A stretch of 64,000 nucleotides of DNA from Chromobacterium haemolyticum (GCF_002081825.1 NZ_MUKU01000003.1:1-64000), one strand, 5' to 3'; counted from the first letter of the stretch, positions 45,601 to 54,500 are shown. Numbers and translations are program-made. Notes: generated from the letters alone by a model not told the origin.

Positions 45601-48600
45601 AGTAGTTGTACTTGTACCAGCTATAGTTTTCGCTTTCCGCCGCGCGCTGGATATTAACGTGGGTGCGCTGGTTGTTGAGCCGGCCGGCGCGGATGGAAAC
45701 ATCGCCTTCGGCCTCTATGGTGGTGGAGATGTTTTCAATCAGGTCGCCGCTGCTCAGGCTCAAGGCGCCGCCGCTGTAGATGTAGCCGCTGTCGCGGTTG
45801 CTCAAGCGGGAGCCGGCGTTGAGGCTGAGGCTGCGGGTGGCGGCCAGCACCGCCTGCCCGCCGTGGTTGTCGATGACGCCGCCGTTCACCGTGACGTCGC
45901 GGCCGCTGATCATGCCGGTGTTGTCCAGCGCTGCCGCGGTCAAGCTCAGTTGCTCGGCGTCCAGCCGGCCCTGGTTGAGCGCCTGGCCGGCGCTATTGAT
46001 GTCCAGCTTGCCGCGCGCGGCCAGTTTGGCGCCGGCGGCGTTGCTGAAACTGGCGGCTTGCAGGCTGATGTTGCCGGCGTTGGCCCATTTTCCCTCATTG
46101 CGCAGGCTGCCGCTGGTGCGCAAACTCAGCGCGCCCTGGCTGGCCAGGGTGTCGCCGTCGCGGAAGACATAGTCCTGCTGCAGGTCCAGGCTGAGGCTGG
46201 CCTGCCCCACCATGTTGCCGCTCTGATTGTTCAACTGCCCGGCGTGAAGGCTCAAGGCCTGGCCGCTGCTGACCGCGCAGCCTTGGTTGTGCAGTTGGCT
46301 GGCGCGCAGCCGCTGGTCGCGGTCGGCGATCAGCTTGCCCTGGCGGTTGTCGATCTGGCCGCTCAGTTGCGCCTCCAGCGCGCCCGCGGTCTGCACCTGG
46401 CCGTATTGGTTGTCGAAGCCGCTCAGGCCCAGGCTGATGTCGCCCAGGCTCAGCAGGCTGCCGTAGCGGTTGCCCAGCTCGCCGGCGCTCAGCGCCAAAG
46501 CGCCGCGGCTGCTGAGCAGGCCGCCTGCGTTGCTGACCGCGGCGGCCTGCAGCCGCAGGCCCTGATCGGTGATGATCTTGCCCTGGCTATTGTCCAGCGC
46601 GCCGCTCAGGCTCAGCTGCGCCGCGCCGCCGCTTTGCAGCTCGCCGTCTTGATTAAGCAATTGCGTCAGCTGATAGCTTGCATCGCCGCTGCTGATCAGC
46701 TTGCCGTGCTGATTGCGCAGCACGCCGCCGTCCACCTTCATGGTCTGGCCGCTATTGATCAGGCCGCGCTGGTTGTCCAGTTCGCCGGCGCTCAGTTGCA
46801 GGCCCTGATTCGCCACCAGCTTGCCGCCCTGATTATTCAGCAGGCCGGCGCTTCTCAGCGTTAGCGCCCCCAGGGTCTGCATTTTGCCGTCGCGGTTGTC
46901 CAGCGCGTCCAGCGTCAGGCTCAGACCGCGCTGGCTGGCCACCGCGCCATTCTGATTGCTCATCTGGCCGGCGCGCACGGTGATGTCTTCGCCACCGGCC
47001 AGCGTGCCTTGCTGATTGCGCAGCGCGCCGCCGTCCAGTCGCATCGAGCGCTGAGCGCTGATGCGGCCCAGTTGGTTGTTGATCTCGCCTTGGCTCAACA
47101 AGGTCAGCGCGCCGCCGCTTTGCAGTTTGCCGCCGCCATTGTCCAGTTGATCCAGCTGGATCTCGCCGTCGCCCAGGCTGGTGATCCGCCCGCTCTGGTT
47201 GCTGGCGGCGCCGGTTTGCAATTTCAACGCGGCTCGGCTGACGATATCGCCGCCGTCGTTGTTCAGGCTGCCCGCTTTCAAGCTTTGCCGCTGGTGGCTC
47301 AGCAAGGAGCCTTTCTCATTATTCAGCCGGCCGCTGGCGCTCAAGCTCAGCGCGGCCTCGCTTTCCATGGCGCCGCCGGCGTTGTCGATACTGGCCGCTT
47401 GCGCCGTCAAGCCGGCGCCGGCGCTGATCGTGCCGCCGCGGTTGTCCAGGCCGTCGTTGGCGGTCAGGTCCAAGGCGCCGCGCCCGTCAATGATGCCGCC
47501 CTGGCTATTGTCCAGCAGCTTCGCGCCGGCGTTCAGCGCGCCGCCGGACAGTAGCTTGCCGCTCTGGTTGTCCAGCTTGCCGGCCTGGCTATGCAGCTCC
47601 AGTGGTTTCAGCGCGCTGATCTGGCCCTTGCGGTTCAGAATGTCGCCTTGCGCCTGCAGCTCCAGCTTGCCGTCGCCATGCACTTTGCCGCCGGCGTTGT
47701 CCAGGCTGCCCAGCTTGAGTTCGGCATCGCCCAGGCTGAGGATTTCGCCGCCGCGGTTGCTGCTCTCGCCGCTTTCCAGTTTCAAACCGGCGCGGCTGCC
47801 TATGCTGCCCTTGTCATTGTTCAGACTGGCGGCCTGCAAGCTCTGTGCTTGCTCGCTCAACAGCTTGCCGCCCTGGTTGTCCAGCGCGCCCTCTACCTTG
47901 ACCACAAGCGTGGTCGTGCTTTCCAGCGCGCCTCCGGCATTGCCCAGGCCGCCGGCCTGAAGCTCCACCGCCGCACCGCCGCGGATCCGCCCGCCGTCGT
48001 TGCTCACTTGACCGGCGCTGCTCAGCGTCAGCTTGCCGTCGCCGTCAATGACGCCTCCCTGGCCGTTGTCCAGCTGTTGCGCGCTGAGCGCCAAGGTGTC
48101 GCCGGCCTGCAGCTTGCCGCCGGCATTGTCTATCTTGCCGTTGAGGCTGCTCAGCTTCAGTTGTTGATCCGCGCCGATCAGGCCGCGCGCATTCTGGATA
48201 TCGCGCTGCGCCTGCAGCTGCAGCTGGCCGCCGCTAAGGATTTTGCCGCCGTCGTTCCGCAAACTGTCCAGTCGGAACTCGCCCTTGCCCAAGCTGGCGA
48301 TGACGCCGCCTTGGTTGCTGGCCGCGCCGGTCTGCAAATCCAAGCCTTGCAGGCTGGCGATCTCCCCGCCGTCGTTGTTGACGCTGCCGGTCGTCAAGCT
48401 CAGCGCCTGCTTGCTGCGCAGCTTGCCTTGAGCATTGCTCAGCGCTTGATCTACCTCGGCGCTGACGGCGGCCTCGCCCTCCACCACGCCATTGGCGTTA
48501 TCGAGTTCGCCCGCTCGCAACGCGATGTCGGCGCCGCTGCCGATCCGGCCGCCGGCATTGTTCAGTCGGCCGGCGCTGTTCAAGCTCAGCTTGCCGCCGC

Positions 48601-51600
48601 CATCGATGACGCCGCCCTGGCTATTGTCCAATTGCTGTCCGCCGGCGTTCAGCGCGCCGCCGGACAGTAGTTTGCCGCCCTGGTTGTCCAGCTTGCCGGC
48701 CTGGCTATGCAGCTCCAGTGGTTTCAGCGCACTGATCTGGCCCTTGCGGTTCAGAATGTCGTCTTGCGCCTGTAATTCCAGCTTGCCGTCGCCATGCACT
48801 TTGCCGCCGGCGTTGTCCAGGCTGGCCAGCTTGAGTTCGGCATCGCCCAGGCTGAGGATTTCTCCATCGCGGTTGCTGCTGTCGCCGCTTTCCAGCTTCA
48901 AACCAGCCCGGCTGCCTATGCTGCCCTTGTCATTGTTCAGGCTGCCGGCCTGCAAGCTCTGCGCTTGCTCGCTCAACAGTTTGCCGCTGTGGTTGTCCAG
49001 CGCTCCCTTTACCTTGACCACAAGCGTGGTCTTGCTTTCCAGCGCGCCGCCGGCATTGCTCAGGCCGCCGGCCTGTAACTCCACCGCCGCGCCGCCGCGA
49101 ATGCGCCCGCCGTCGTTGCCCAGTTGACCGGCGCTGTTCAGCGTCAGCTTGCCGCCGCCGTCGATGACGCCGCCCTGGCCGTTGTCCAGCTGTTGCGTGC
49201 TAAGCGTCAACGTATCGCCGGCCTGCAGCTTGCCGCCCGCATTGTCTAACTTGCCGTCGCGGCTATGTAGTTCCAGTTGCTGCAGCGTGCTGACTACCCC
49301 TTGCTGGTTCAGGATGTCGCCTTGCGCCCGCACGCGCAGCTTGCCGTCGCTAAGCAGCTTGCCGCCGGCATTGTCCAGGCTGGCCAGTTGGAACTCGCCA
49401 TCGCCCAGGCTGAGGATTTCGCCGCCGCGGTTGCTGGCCGCGCCGGTCTGCAAGCTCAAGCTCTGATGGCTGGCGATCTCCCCGCCGTCGTTGTTGACGC
49501 TGCCGGCCGTCAAGCTCAGCGCCTGCTTGCTGCGCAACTTGCCTTGAGCATTGCTCAGCGCCTGGTCGATATTTGCGCTGACGGCGGCCTCGCCTTCCAC
49601 CACGCCATTGGCGTTATCGAATGCTTCCGCTTGCAGCGCGATGTCGGCGCCGCTGCCGATCCGGCCGCCGGCATTGTCCAAGCGGCCGGCGCTATCCAGC
49701 GTCAATTTGTCGGAGGCGCTGATGACGCCGCCCTGGCTATTGTCCAGCCGCTTCGCGCTGGCGTTCAGCGTGCCGCCGGACAGCAGTTTGCCGCCCTGGT
49801 TGTCCAGCTTGCCGGCCTGGCTGCGCAGCTCCATTTGCTTCAATGCGCTGAGCTGGCCCTGGCGGTTCAGGATGTCGTTCTGTGTTCGCAAGTCCAGCTT
49901 GCCGTCGCTGTGCACTTTGCCGCCGGCGTTGTCCAGGCTGGCCAGCTTGAGTTCTGCGTCGCCCAGGCTGAGGATTTCGCCGCCGCGGTTGCTGCTGTCG
50001 CCGCTTTCCAGCTTCAAGCCGGCACGGCTGCCTATGCTGCCCTTGTCATTATTCAGACTGCCGGCCTGCAAACTCTGCGCCTGTTCGCTCAACAGTTTGC
50101 CGCCGTGGTTGTCCAGCGCGCCCTCTACCTTGACCACAAGCGTGGTCTTGCTTTCCAGCGCGCCGCCGGCATTGCTCAGGCCGCCGGCCTGAAGCTCCAC
50201 CCCGGCTCCGCCGCGAATGCGCCCGCCGTCGTTGCTCATTTGACCGGCGCTGTTCAGCGTCAGCTTGCCGTCTCCGTCGATGACGCCGCCCTGGCCGTTG
50301 TCCAGCTGTTGCGCGCTAAGTGTCAGCGTATCGCCGGCTTGCAGCTTGCCGCCTTGGCTGGCTATCTTGCCGTCGCGGCTATGCAGTTCCAGCTGTTGCA
50401 GCGTACTCAATACCCCTTGCTGATTCAGGATGTCGCCCTGCGCCCGCAGCTCCAGCTTGCCGTCGCTGTGAATCTTGCCGCCGGCATTGTCCAGGCTGGC
50501 CAGTTGGAACGCCCCGTCGCCCAGGCTAAGTATTTCGCCGCCGCGGTTGCTGGCGACGCCGCTGTCCAGTGACAGGCTGCCGCGACTGCCAATGCTGCCG
50601 CCGTCATTGGCGAAACTGCCGGCCTTCAGCGTTTGCGCGCGGCGGCTCAGCAGTTTGCCCTGGCTGTTGTTCAACAAGCCTTGGGCGCTGAGCCTCAGTT
50701 CCCCCTGGCTTTCTATCGCGCCTTTGGCATTGCTCAGCGCGCCGGCGCTGACGGCGACATCGGCGCTGCCCGCCAGCAGGCCGGCCCCATTGTCCAGCAG
50801 GCCGGAGGTATTCAAGGCCAGGCTCTCTCCGCCGTCGACGCGCCCGCCGTCGCGGTTGTCCAGGCTGCCCGCATCCAGGCTCAAACCATCAGCGGCCAGC
50901 AGCTTGCCGCCACGGTTGCCTGCCGCGGCATCAATTCGCAATGTAAGGCGACGCGCGCTCTGCACGGCGCCGCCGGCGTTGTCCAGGTTGCCGACGTTCA
51001 AACTCAGGTTTCCGTTGCCGCCGATCAAGCCGCCCTGATTACTCAAACTTTGCCGCACGCTCCAGGACTGCGCCGCGTCGCTCAAGGCCAGCAATTTGCC
51101 GCCGCCGTTGTCCAATTGGCCGAGGCTCAACGCCAGGCTGTCGGCCTCGATACGGCCGCCGCGATTGTCCAGCAGCTGGCCGATGCGGAAGTCGCCGCTG
51201 CCCTGGCCTATCTGTTCCCAAACGCCGCCCAGGTTGTTGAGCGCGGCGGCGCTGGCCTGCCATTGACCGGCTTGAAGCTTGGCCGCGTCGCTATCGATGC
51301 GGCCGCCGGCCTGGACCACCAAGCGGCCGGTGTTCAAGCTGGCGCGGCTGAGCCCCAGCCCGTTCTCCGCCGTCAGCCTCACGCTATCGTTGGCGCGCAG
51401 TTTGGCGTCGGCGGCGTTTATCGCCGCCGCGTTGAGGCCCAGGCTGGAACCGGCCAGCGCGTGGCCGCTCAGTTGCAGACTGTTGCCGGCTTTCAGGCTC
51501 AGCGCGCCAGTCGTGCCCACTTGTCCTTTGTCATCGCTGCCGGCGGCGAAATCGCCGCTGGCGACGATGCCGCGCGCGCTGACTTTCACATCGCCGGCCG

Positions 51601-52723
51601 CCGCCACGGTGCCGCTCTGGCGCAGGGCGGCGTCGCCGCTCAACTCCAGCTTGCCGCGGCTGTAGCTGGCGCCGCCGTGTTCGATGTCGCCGGCGGCATG
51701 GTATTGGATATCGCCGCCGTTTTGGCGGCCGTTCAGAGTCAGTTGGCCGGCGCTGTCCAGTTTCAGTTGCTCGCCGCCGCTCAGTTGTCCGCTGCTGCGC
51801 ACGCCGACGCCGGCCTCGGTGGCCAACAAGCGGATCTTGCCGGCATACATGCCGCCCAGCTGCGCCACGTCGATGGCGAAGCCGGGCCGTCCGGCGCTGT
51901 CCGCCGCCAGGGCCTGAACGTTTTGATGATCTGCGCTAATACGGTTGCGGCCGGCGCTGACGCTCAGCTGCGGCGCCCAGATGCCGGCCTGCACGTCCAC
52001 CGCCCTCGCCATCAGGTCTGCGTACTCGGTGCTGCCAGCCTGCATGCCGGCGCCCTCGATGCGGATAGTGCCGCTTTCCACCCGGTAGCCGGCCAGGCTG
52101 CCGTCCGGATTCAGTTCCGGGCGGCCGGTGGTCAGGGTCATGCGCCCGGCGTTGATGGTGCCGCAGCCGTCGCAGAGAATGCCGGAGGGGTTGGCCACGA
52201 TGACCTGGGCGCGGCCGCCGGCCACTTCCAGGAAGCCGCGCAGCTGGCTGGGGTTGGCGCTGTTGACCTCGTTGAGGATCACCCGCGCCGGCGCGGCCGG
52301 ATTGAGGTTGGGGTTGCCCTGAATCCAGCCTCCTAGCTGGGTCTGCACGCTGGTGCCGCTGTTGTTGAGAATGGCCCCGCCCTTGTCGACGTCGAACTGG
52401 CTGTACTGGTTGCGCGACACTCCGGCGGCGCTGGGAGCCTGGATATTCACCTGCGGCAGACCGTTGGCGGTATTGATCACGCTGGGGCGCTGCGCCGCCG
52501 GCGCGTTCGGGTCCGCCACGATGCCGCTGGCCAGCGCGGACGCTCCGGCCAGCGCGCACCAACTGGCCCAGACGATGCCGCGCAGGGTCACGCCCAAGCG
52601 CCGGTTGGCCGCCGGCTCGGCGGAGCGGCCGCCGCCCGCGCCCATCGGCTTGACGATTTCGGCGACGGCCATGATCAGGCCCCGCGCGCGGTTGAAAATC
52701 AGACGGTAACAAAGACGGTTCAT
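39650..52723 (-). CDS. cdiA: Contact-dependent inhibition toxin CdiA (TpsA, filamentous haemagglutinin type) with deaminase tip
   Basis: About 4,357 residues. The start at 52723 gives the extended signal MNRLCYRLIFNRARGLIMAV. A TPS secretion domain follows (about 60-310; VNIQAPSAAGVSRNQYSQFD, NPSGILCDGCGTINAGRMT), then a long FHA-repeat stalk of LDNxGGxI units to about 2330, a non-repetitive region (about 2355-2630) that could be the receptor-binding part, more FHA repeats, the VENN motif at about 4060, and the toxin. The tip carries HAE (AESHAEIGV, about 4281) and CxxC (DVCGFCKGD, about 4309), the zinc and proton-transfer residues of the cytidine-deaminase fold, ending YYWQPGMKSIKEKL. The tip DNA is AT-rich compared with the stalk. 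Exported by the CdiB homologue upstream. Confidence 0.9.
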   Translation of the reverse strand: MNRLCYRLIFNRARGLIMAVAEIVKPMGAGGGRSAEPAANRRLGVTLRGIVWASWCALAGASALASGIVADPNAPAAQRPSVINTANGLPQVNIQAPSAAGVSRNQYSQFDVDKGGAILNNSGTSVQTQLGGWIQGNPNLNPAAPARVILNEVNSANPSQLRGFLEVAGGRAQVIVANPSGILCDGCGTINAGRMTLTTGRPELNPDGSLAGYRVESGTIRIEGAGMQAGSTEYADLMARAVDVQAGIWAPQLSVSAGRNRISADHQNVQALAADSAGRPGFAIDVAQLGGMYAGKIRLLATEAGVGVRSSGQLSGGEQLKLDSAGQLTLNGRQNGGDIQYHAAGDIEHGGASYSRGKLELSGDAALRQSGTVAAAGDVKVSARGIVASGDFAAGSDDKGQVGTTGALSLKAGNSLQLSGHALAGSSLGLNAAAINAADAKLRANDSVRLTAENGLGLSRASLNTGRLVVQAGGRIDSDAAKLQAGQWQASAAALNNLGGVWEQIGQGSGDFRIGQLLDNRGGRIEADSLALSLGQLDNGGGKLLALSDAAQSWSVRQSLSNQGGLIGGNGNLSLNVGNLDNAGGAVQSARRLTLRIDAAAGNRGGKLLAADGLSLDAGSLDNRDGGRVDGGESLALNTSGLLDNGAGLLAGSADVAVSAGALSNAKGAIESQGELRLSAQGLLNNSQGKLLSRRAQTLKAGSFANDGGSIGSRGSLSLDSGVASNRGGEILSLGDGAFQLASLDNAGGKIHSDGKLELRAQGDILNQQGVLSTLQQLELHSRDGKIASQGGKLQAGDTLTLSAQQLDNGQGGVIDGDGKLTLNSAGQMSNDGGRIRGGAGVELQAGGLSNAGGALESKTTLVVKVEGALDNHGGKLLSEQAQSLQAGSLNNDKGSIGSRAGLKLESGDSSNRGGEILSLGDAELKLASLDNAGGKVHSDGKLDLRTQNDILNRQGQLSALKQMELRSQAGKLDNQGGKLLSGGTLNASAKRLDNSQGGVISASDKLTLDSAGRLDNAGGRIGSGADIALQAEAFDNANGVVEGEAAVSANIDQALSNAQGKLRSKQALSLTAGSVNNDGGEIASHQSLSLQTGAASNRGGEILSLGDGEFQLASLDNAGGKLLSDGKLRVRAQGDILNQQGVVSTLQQLELHSRDGKLDNAGGKLQAGDTLTLSTQQLDNGQGGVIDGGGKLTLNSAGQLGNDGGRIRGGAAVELQAGGLSNAGGALESKTTLVVKVKGALDNHSGKLLSEQAQSLQAGSLNNDKGSIGSRAGLKLESGDSSNRDGEILSLGDAELKLASLDNAGGKVHGDGKLELQAQDDILNRKGQISALKPLELHSQAGKLDNQGGKLLSGGALNAGGQQLDNSQGGVIDGGGKLSLNSAGRLNNAGGRIGSGADIALRAGELDNANGVVEGEAAVSAEVDQALSNAQGKLRSKQALSLTTGSVNNDGGEIASLQGLDLQTGAASNQGGVIASLGKGEFRLDSLRNDGGKILSGGQLQLQAQRDIQNARGLIGADQQLKLSSLNGKIDNAGGKLQAGDTLALSAQQLDNGQGGVIDGDGKLTLSSAGQVSNDGGRIRGGAAVELQAGGLGNAGGALESTTTLVVKVEGALDNQGGKLLSEQAQSLQAASLNNDKGSIGSRAGLKLESGESSNRGGEILSLGDAELKLGSLDNAGGKVHGDGKLELQAQGDILNRKGQISALKPLELHSQAGKLDNQSGKLLSGGALNAGAKLLDNSQGGIIDGRGALDLTANDGLDNRGGTISAGAGLTAQAASIDNAGGAMESEAALSLSASGRLNNEKGSLLSHQRQSLKAGSLNNDGGDIVSRAALKLQTGAASNQSGRITSLGDGEIQLDQLDNGGGKLQSGGALTLLSQGEINNQLGRISAQRSMRLDGGALRNQQGTLAGGEDITVRAGQMSNQNGAVASQRGLSLTLDALDNRDGKMQTLGALTLRSAGLLNNQGGKLVANQGLQLSAGELDNQRGLINSGQTMKVDGGVLRNQHGKLISSGDASYQLTQLLNQDGELQSGGAAQLSLSGALDNSQGKIITDQGLRLQAAAVSNAGGLLSSRGALALSAGELGNRYGSLLSLGDISLGLSGFDNQYGQVQTAGALEAQLSGQIDNRQGKLIADRDQRLRASQLHNQGCAVSSGQALSLHAGQLNNQSGNMVGQASLSLDLQQDYVFRDGDTLASQGALSLRTSGSLRNEGKWANAGNISLQAASFSNAAGAKLAARGKLDINSAGQALNQGRLDAEQLSLTAAALDNTGMISGRDVTVNGGVIDNHGGQAVLAATRSLSLNAGSRLSNRDSGYIYSGGALSLSSGDLIENISTTIEAEGDVSIRAGRLNNQRTHVNIQRAAESENYSWYKYNYYWDVFERVGGWDWSAVTKSLPVNDAEAAKTRYGTILQVNEAKKQALVRFQGTQERWVNYNAIKKNDSGGYDMTFYQGYSCFQGAACPYEHTVWREVWSGRNEQWNPAIHINPLELDFVDPNNKFNLRTRSASGTKTRDKLISVGEVASLSAGGNMTVNISGQLLNDASRIAANGGITINGADNGGGDGRVINRAYSVNERIQETGTDHYDRNTRHWYPTYTLDKTVALQTIDATIAGHQGVSVRAPSIENITVNPAQVSVAEAAKAAAQAEQAAWDGSQTAASAGQARGGQGPEAGRLGQVPSGGEALPLSLGAGERIAPGTGHNAVAEVQAGAAAQQVKLEQNPSTVGPALEGAKLDHAQAGGAPAAAQVATAQPRAQTHPLKGSAAQPGLLDRLPNNQLFQQNPSPTAPYLIETDSRFTEYNNFVSSDYMLKQLNYNPAGVHKRLGDGYYEQKLVRDQILALTGRPSLRGEDATEQFKALMNQGVNVAKDFRLTTGVALTPAQIAALQQDIVWMVSETVHTANGPQTVLVPTVYLAHNTVSLTGDGAVIAGKDLSLSAASLSNSGKLQADQSLVAKADVIRNTGGLIQADTVKLLADSLTLDTDLQNAGRQAAVSGRDVSLSGVDIALKGAKIDATELLSLSASNNLTLGTARSRKEGSVDLIAGSMGNRDATLGPDAGGSGVATVSGVWETAQGSSLQSGGKLNLSAGKDLTLTGSSAQAKGQLNVSAGNRLSVLADKTTNNTKLTADSASSRVEARYQADTLIASQLSGGAGVVAVAGQELSVQGSRVASDQGQVLLSGTQVDIGATERHVEIDDYENNHIGQTRSQRQQAIRDTQAQGSQIGGQQGVTIQARDTDIKVLGSDIASDKGDLKLSASRDIQVGAAEESYSFQEQSSSTRKGLASSKQSQGKTDNWQTTAKGSSLSGDSIRMQAGQDLTVAGSSVAATHDVDLLAGRDANVTTAENRQYNHHEESVKKSGLLGSGGIGFTIGSQKQRDQVGETSISQTNSTVGSVLGKVNIDAGRNALIKGSDLVAGGDIDVLAQNIRVEDVANRYQRDEKHEASKSGLTVALSGVVGAAANTAVQQVQELSKAPSGRLAALQGVQAGLSGYQAYQAYQQEAMKPAAEQSFVGVSLSVGSQKSESHSQRQQSQSQGSQLTAGGNLNLTATGSGAKDAQGKAQDGDISVTGGHLKAGKDLTLDAARDLQLQAGHHQDSQNGGNNSSGWNVGVSIGIGQGAGISVFANANKGKGKEEGQGSRWNETVLSAGDTLNLQSGRDTSLTGAQASGKTVVADIGRNLTLQSQQDRDYYHSQQSNISAGASFTFGSMNGSASISGSRQKADSDFVSVQQQTGLYAGQGGFDIQVGRHTQLDGAVIASTAKADKNTLDTGTLGFSNQHNQADFKVESQSFGFSSGGSLTGTLKGTLMSQGASSVLGGGNSSGHAESTTYAAVSEGAIKVRDQDKQQQDLKELSRDAEHAANGLSPIFDKEKELNRLQEAQLVGQIGAQATQIVATEMMMKANEELRRNPEYANSEDYKKLNAKWGTGSDFQRAAQAATAALQGLAGGNVQAAISGAAAPYLAGVVKDMTDGNKEANVMAHALLGATLAQMKGESAAAGAAGGAAAPVVAELLLSQLYPGKAVKDLNESQKQTISALTTMAGSLAGSLAGGDSAGALTGAQTAKNEVENNTLKPKEIDALGRKLATQCGGKSGAAKSLCENDVIKVAVQASDRRNNFSPEYQKAFNTALNNAMSSVSSICKADSQCVTEVANSLQLARLTCSTVECANDMAGGAIRNAAVRYGGVLDVVKIAAGDFGWLIGLKGPKAITSGGSANSAAQAAKEITAVEPIVTAKGTVNGKVFEDVNQTAKVGASNEPTLIADRIAAKVEARGKPFPNGTVAESHAEIGVIHQAYSAGKTQGAEMSMSVAGKDVCGFCKGDIAAAADAAGLKSLTVQAVDNITGLPKTYYWQPGMKSIKEKL
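47480..50550 (-). repeat. Long tandem repeat, 1,116-bp period, in the CdiA stalk
   Basis: The same coding stretch (SLNNDKGSIGSRAG) recurs at 50041, 48925 and 47809, each exactly 1,116 bases (372 codons) apart. Flanking sequence such as LELHSRDGK and SNRGGEILSLGD recurs with it. About 2.75 near-identical copies are present; boundaries are approximate. Recombination between copies would change stalk length by 372 residues per unit. Confidence 0.8.
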
Positions 52724-52790
52724 GGCCAAAACTCTCGACAAGGACGAGGCCGTGAACGCAAAGCGTTGCCGCCGGCCCCGAATTCAAAGA

Positions 52791-54500
52791 TCAAAATTGC
52801 AGGTTCAGGCTGAAGCCCGACGCGGCGCCGGTATGGAAGCCGGCGGGTTTCTGGATAGGCCAGCCGGTGAACATGTCGTAGGACAGGCGCTTGAACAGGC
52901 TGCCGCGCATGCCGACGGCGCCGCCGGCCAGCTGCCGGCCTATCAGCTGGCTGCTTGCGGCGCCGCTGACGCGGCCCAGATCCAGCCCCAGATACAATTC
53001 CTGGCCGCTGGGGCCCATTGCCCAGGACAACTCGTTGCGCCACAGCCAGCCGCGCTCGCTGGACAGGCTCAGATCGCCGTCGAAGCCGCGCACGGTGTAG
53101 CGTCCGCCAATGGCGAAGCGGTCCTGTGGCACCAGCGCGCCCTTGCTCCACTGCCCGCGCCATTGGCTGTTGAGCCGCAGCTTTTGCGCGCCGATTTGCA
53201 GCGGCTGGTTGTAACTCAGGTCCGCGGTCGCCACGCTGGGACGAGAGCCGCCGTTGCCCGTTTCTTCCTCCGGCGCGGGCAAGGCGCCCAGCATGCCGGT
53301 GCCGCGCCGCCAGTTGAGGCCGGCGTCCAAGGTGGCCTCGCCCAGATAAGAACGTTGGTTCAGCCCCAGCTCCCAGCCGGCGGTCTGCCGGTGCTGCAGG
53401 CGGATTTCCGTGTCTTCGACGAAGTTGCGCGATTTGCGCTGATAGGCGCGCAGACTGAGCGTGGTCTTGTGCGCCTGGCTGCGGTACACCACCCGCGACA
53501 GGCTCAGCTGGCTGTTCTCGCTGTCGCCGCGATACAGGTATTTCTCGTTGGCGCCGGCTATGGTCTGGTGGTAACGGTAATCATTGAGGGTCAGGCCCAG
53601 TTGCCAGTAACCCAAGGGCAGCGAGTAATGCAGCGAACGGCTTTTAGAGCCCAACGGGTCGTGTTGGAACAAGTCCTTGCCCTGGCTGTAATAGAACAGA
53701 TCATTGACGGTGAGCAGATTGTCCAGCGACAACGTGGCGCTGCCTTGGTAGCGGCCGGTGGCGTCGCTGCCGCCGTCGTCCAAGCTCAAAGACAGGCGGA
53801 TGGGCAAAGCCTCTTTCCAGGCGATCACCAAATCGCTTTCACCGTCGGCGCCGGCCGGCTCTATCTGAATGTCGGCATCCGCCGTCGGCACCCGCTTGAA
53901 GTTTTCCAGCGCTTGTTCGATATCGCGCAGATTGAGCACATCGCCCGGCCGCGCCGGCAGCGCGTTGGACCAGCGCGCGCGCCGCGAGGCCGGCTCGGCG
54001 AAGCGAATGGCGTGGATGTGGCCGGGAATCAGCGTCAGCGCCAGCACCCCCGGCTTCAAGTCCTGCGGCTTGACCAGTACTCGGGTAGTCACATAGCCCT
54101 GAGCGATCAAGGCGTTCTGCACCCGCTTCATCGCCAGGTTTACCCCCTGAACGCCCAAGCAGCGGCCGGCGGCGTCGGCGGCGGTCAAGGCCCACCGGAA
54201 ACGCTCGGCCAGTTCGCCAACCATGCGCAGCTCGTGAATGGCGAAACACGGAGCCTCGCTGGCCGGATAGTCCGCCAAAGCGTCGGCCGGCCGCGGCAAG
54301 CGCACGTCGGGCGCTGCCGGCAGCACCTGCTCTTGCAAGGCTCGCTCGCGCTCCTGCTGCAAGATCAATTGCTGATCGGGAGACGGCGCCGCCACCGGCA
54401 GCGCCCATGCCGGCGCGGTAAAGCCCAACGCCAAAAGCGAGGCCGCAACGCGGCCGGCCGGCTTACGGCAAACCCGCGCCGATGCTTTCAAATGCCCCAT
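52791..54500 (-). CDS. cdiB: Two-partner secretion outer-membrane transporter CdiB (TpsB)
   Basis: 569 residues. A signal peptide (LLALGFTAPAWALP) is followed by an N-terminal helix rich in Gln/Glu, a POTRA region (about 75-230; GVQGVNLAMKRVQNALIAQG, TTRVLVKPQDLKPG), and a 16-strand barrel of the ShlB/FhaC/HecB family (RFAIGGRYTVRGFDGDLSLS is the conserved loop 6 motif) ending in Phe. It exports CdiA through the outer membrane. The stop is 67 bases before the cdiA start. Confidence 0.92.
   Translation of the reverse strand: MGHLKASARVCRKPAGRVAASLLALGFTAPAWALPVAAPSPDQQLILQQERERALQEQVLPAAPDVRLPRPADALADYPASEAPCFAIHELRMVGELAERFRWALTAADAAGRCLGVQGVNLAMKRVQNALIAQGYVTTRVLVKPQDLKPGVLALTLIPGHIHAIRFAEPASRRARWSNALPARPGDVLNLRDIEQALENFKRVPTADADIQIEPAGADGESDLVIAWKEALPIRLSLSLDDGGSDATGRYQGSATLSLDNLLTVNDLFYYSQGKDLFQHDPLGSKSRSLHYSLPLGYWQLGLTLNDYRYHQTIAGANEKYLYRGDSENSQLSLSRVVYRSQAHKTTLSLRAYQRKSRNFVEDTEIRLQHRQTAGWELGLNQRSYLGEATLDAGLNWRRGTGMLGALPAPEEETGNGGSRPSVATADLSYNQPLQIGAQKLRLNSQWRGQWSKGALVPQDRFAIGGRYTVRGFDGDLSLSSERGWLWRNELSWAMGPSGQELYLGLDLGRVSGAASSQLIGRQLAGGAVGMRGSLFKRLSYDMFTGWPIQKPAGFHTGAASGFSLNLQF

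Noticed and set aside
42287-46864. 1,525-codon open frame on the plus strand
   Set aside because: It is antisense to the cdiA stalk. The repeated GC-rich code leaves the opposite strand free of stops; the translation is low-complexity Ala/Gln/Leu with no family motif, and no ribosome site fits.
47480-50550. CRISPR-like spaced repeats
   Set aside because: The repeats are coding FHA units with a 1,116-bp period; no short direct repeats with unique spacers of uniform size.
39650-54500. Haemolysin/adhesin reading of the two-partner system (ShlA/FhaB type)
   Set aside because: The VENN motif, toxin-like tip, overlapping small immunity gene and orphan cassettes all point to contact-dependent inhibition instead.
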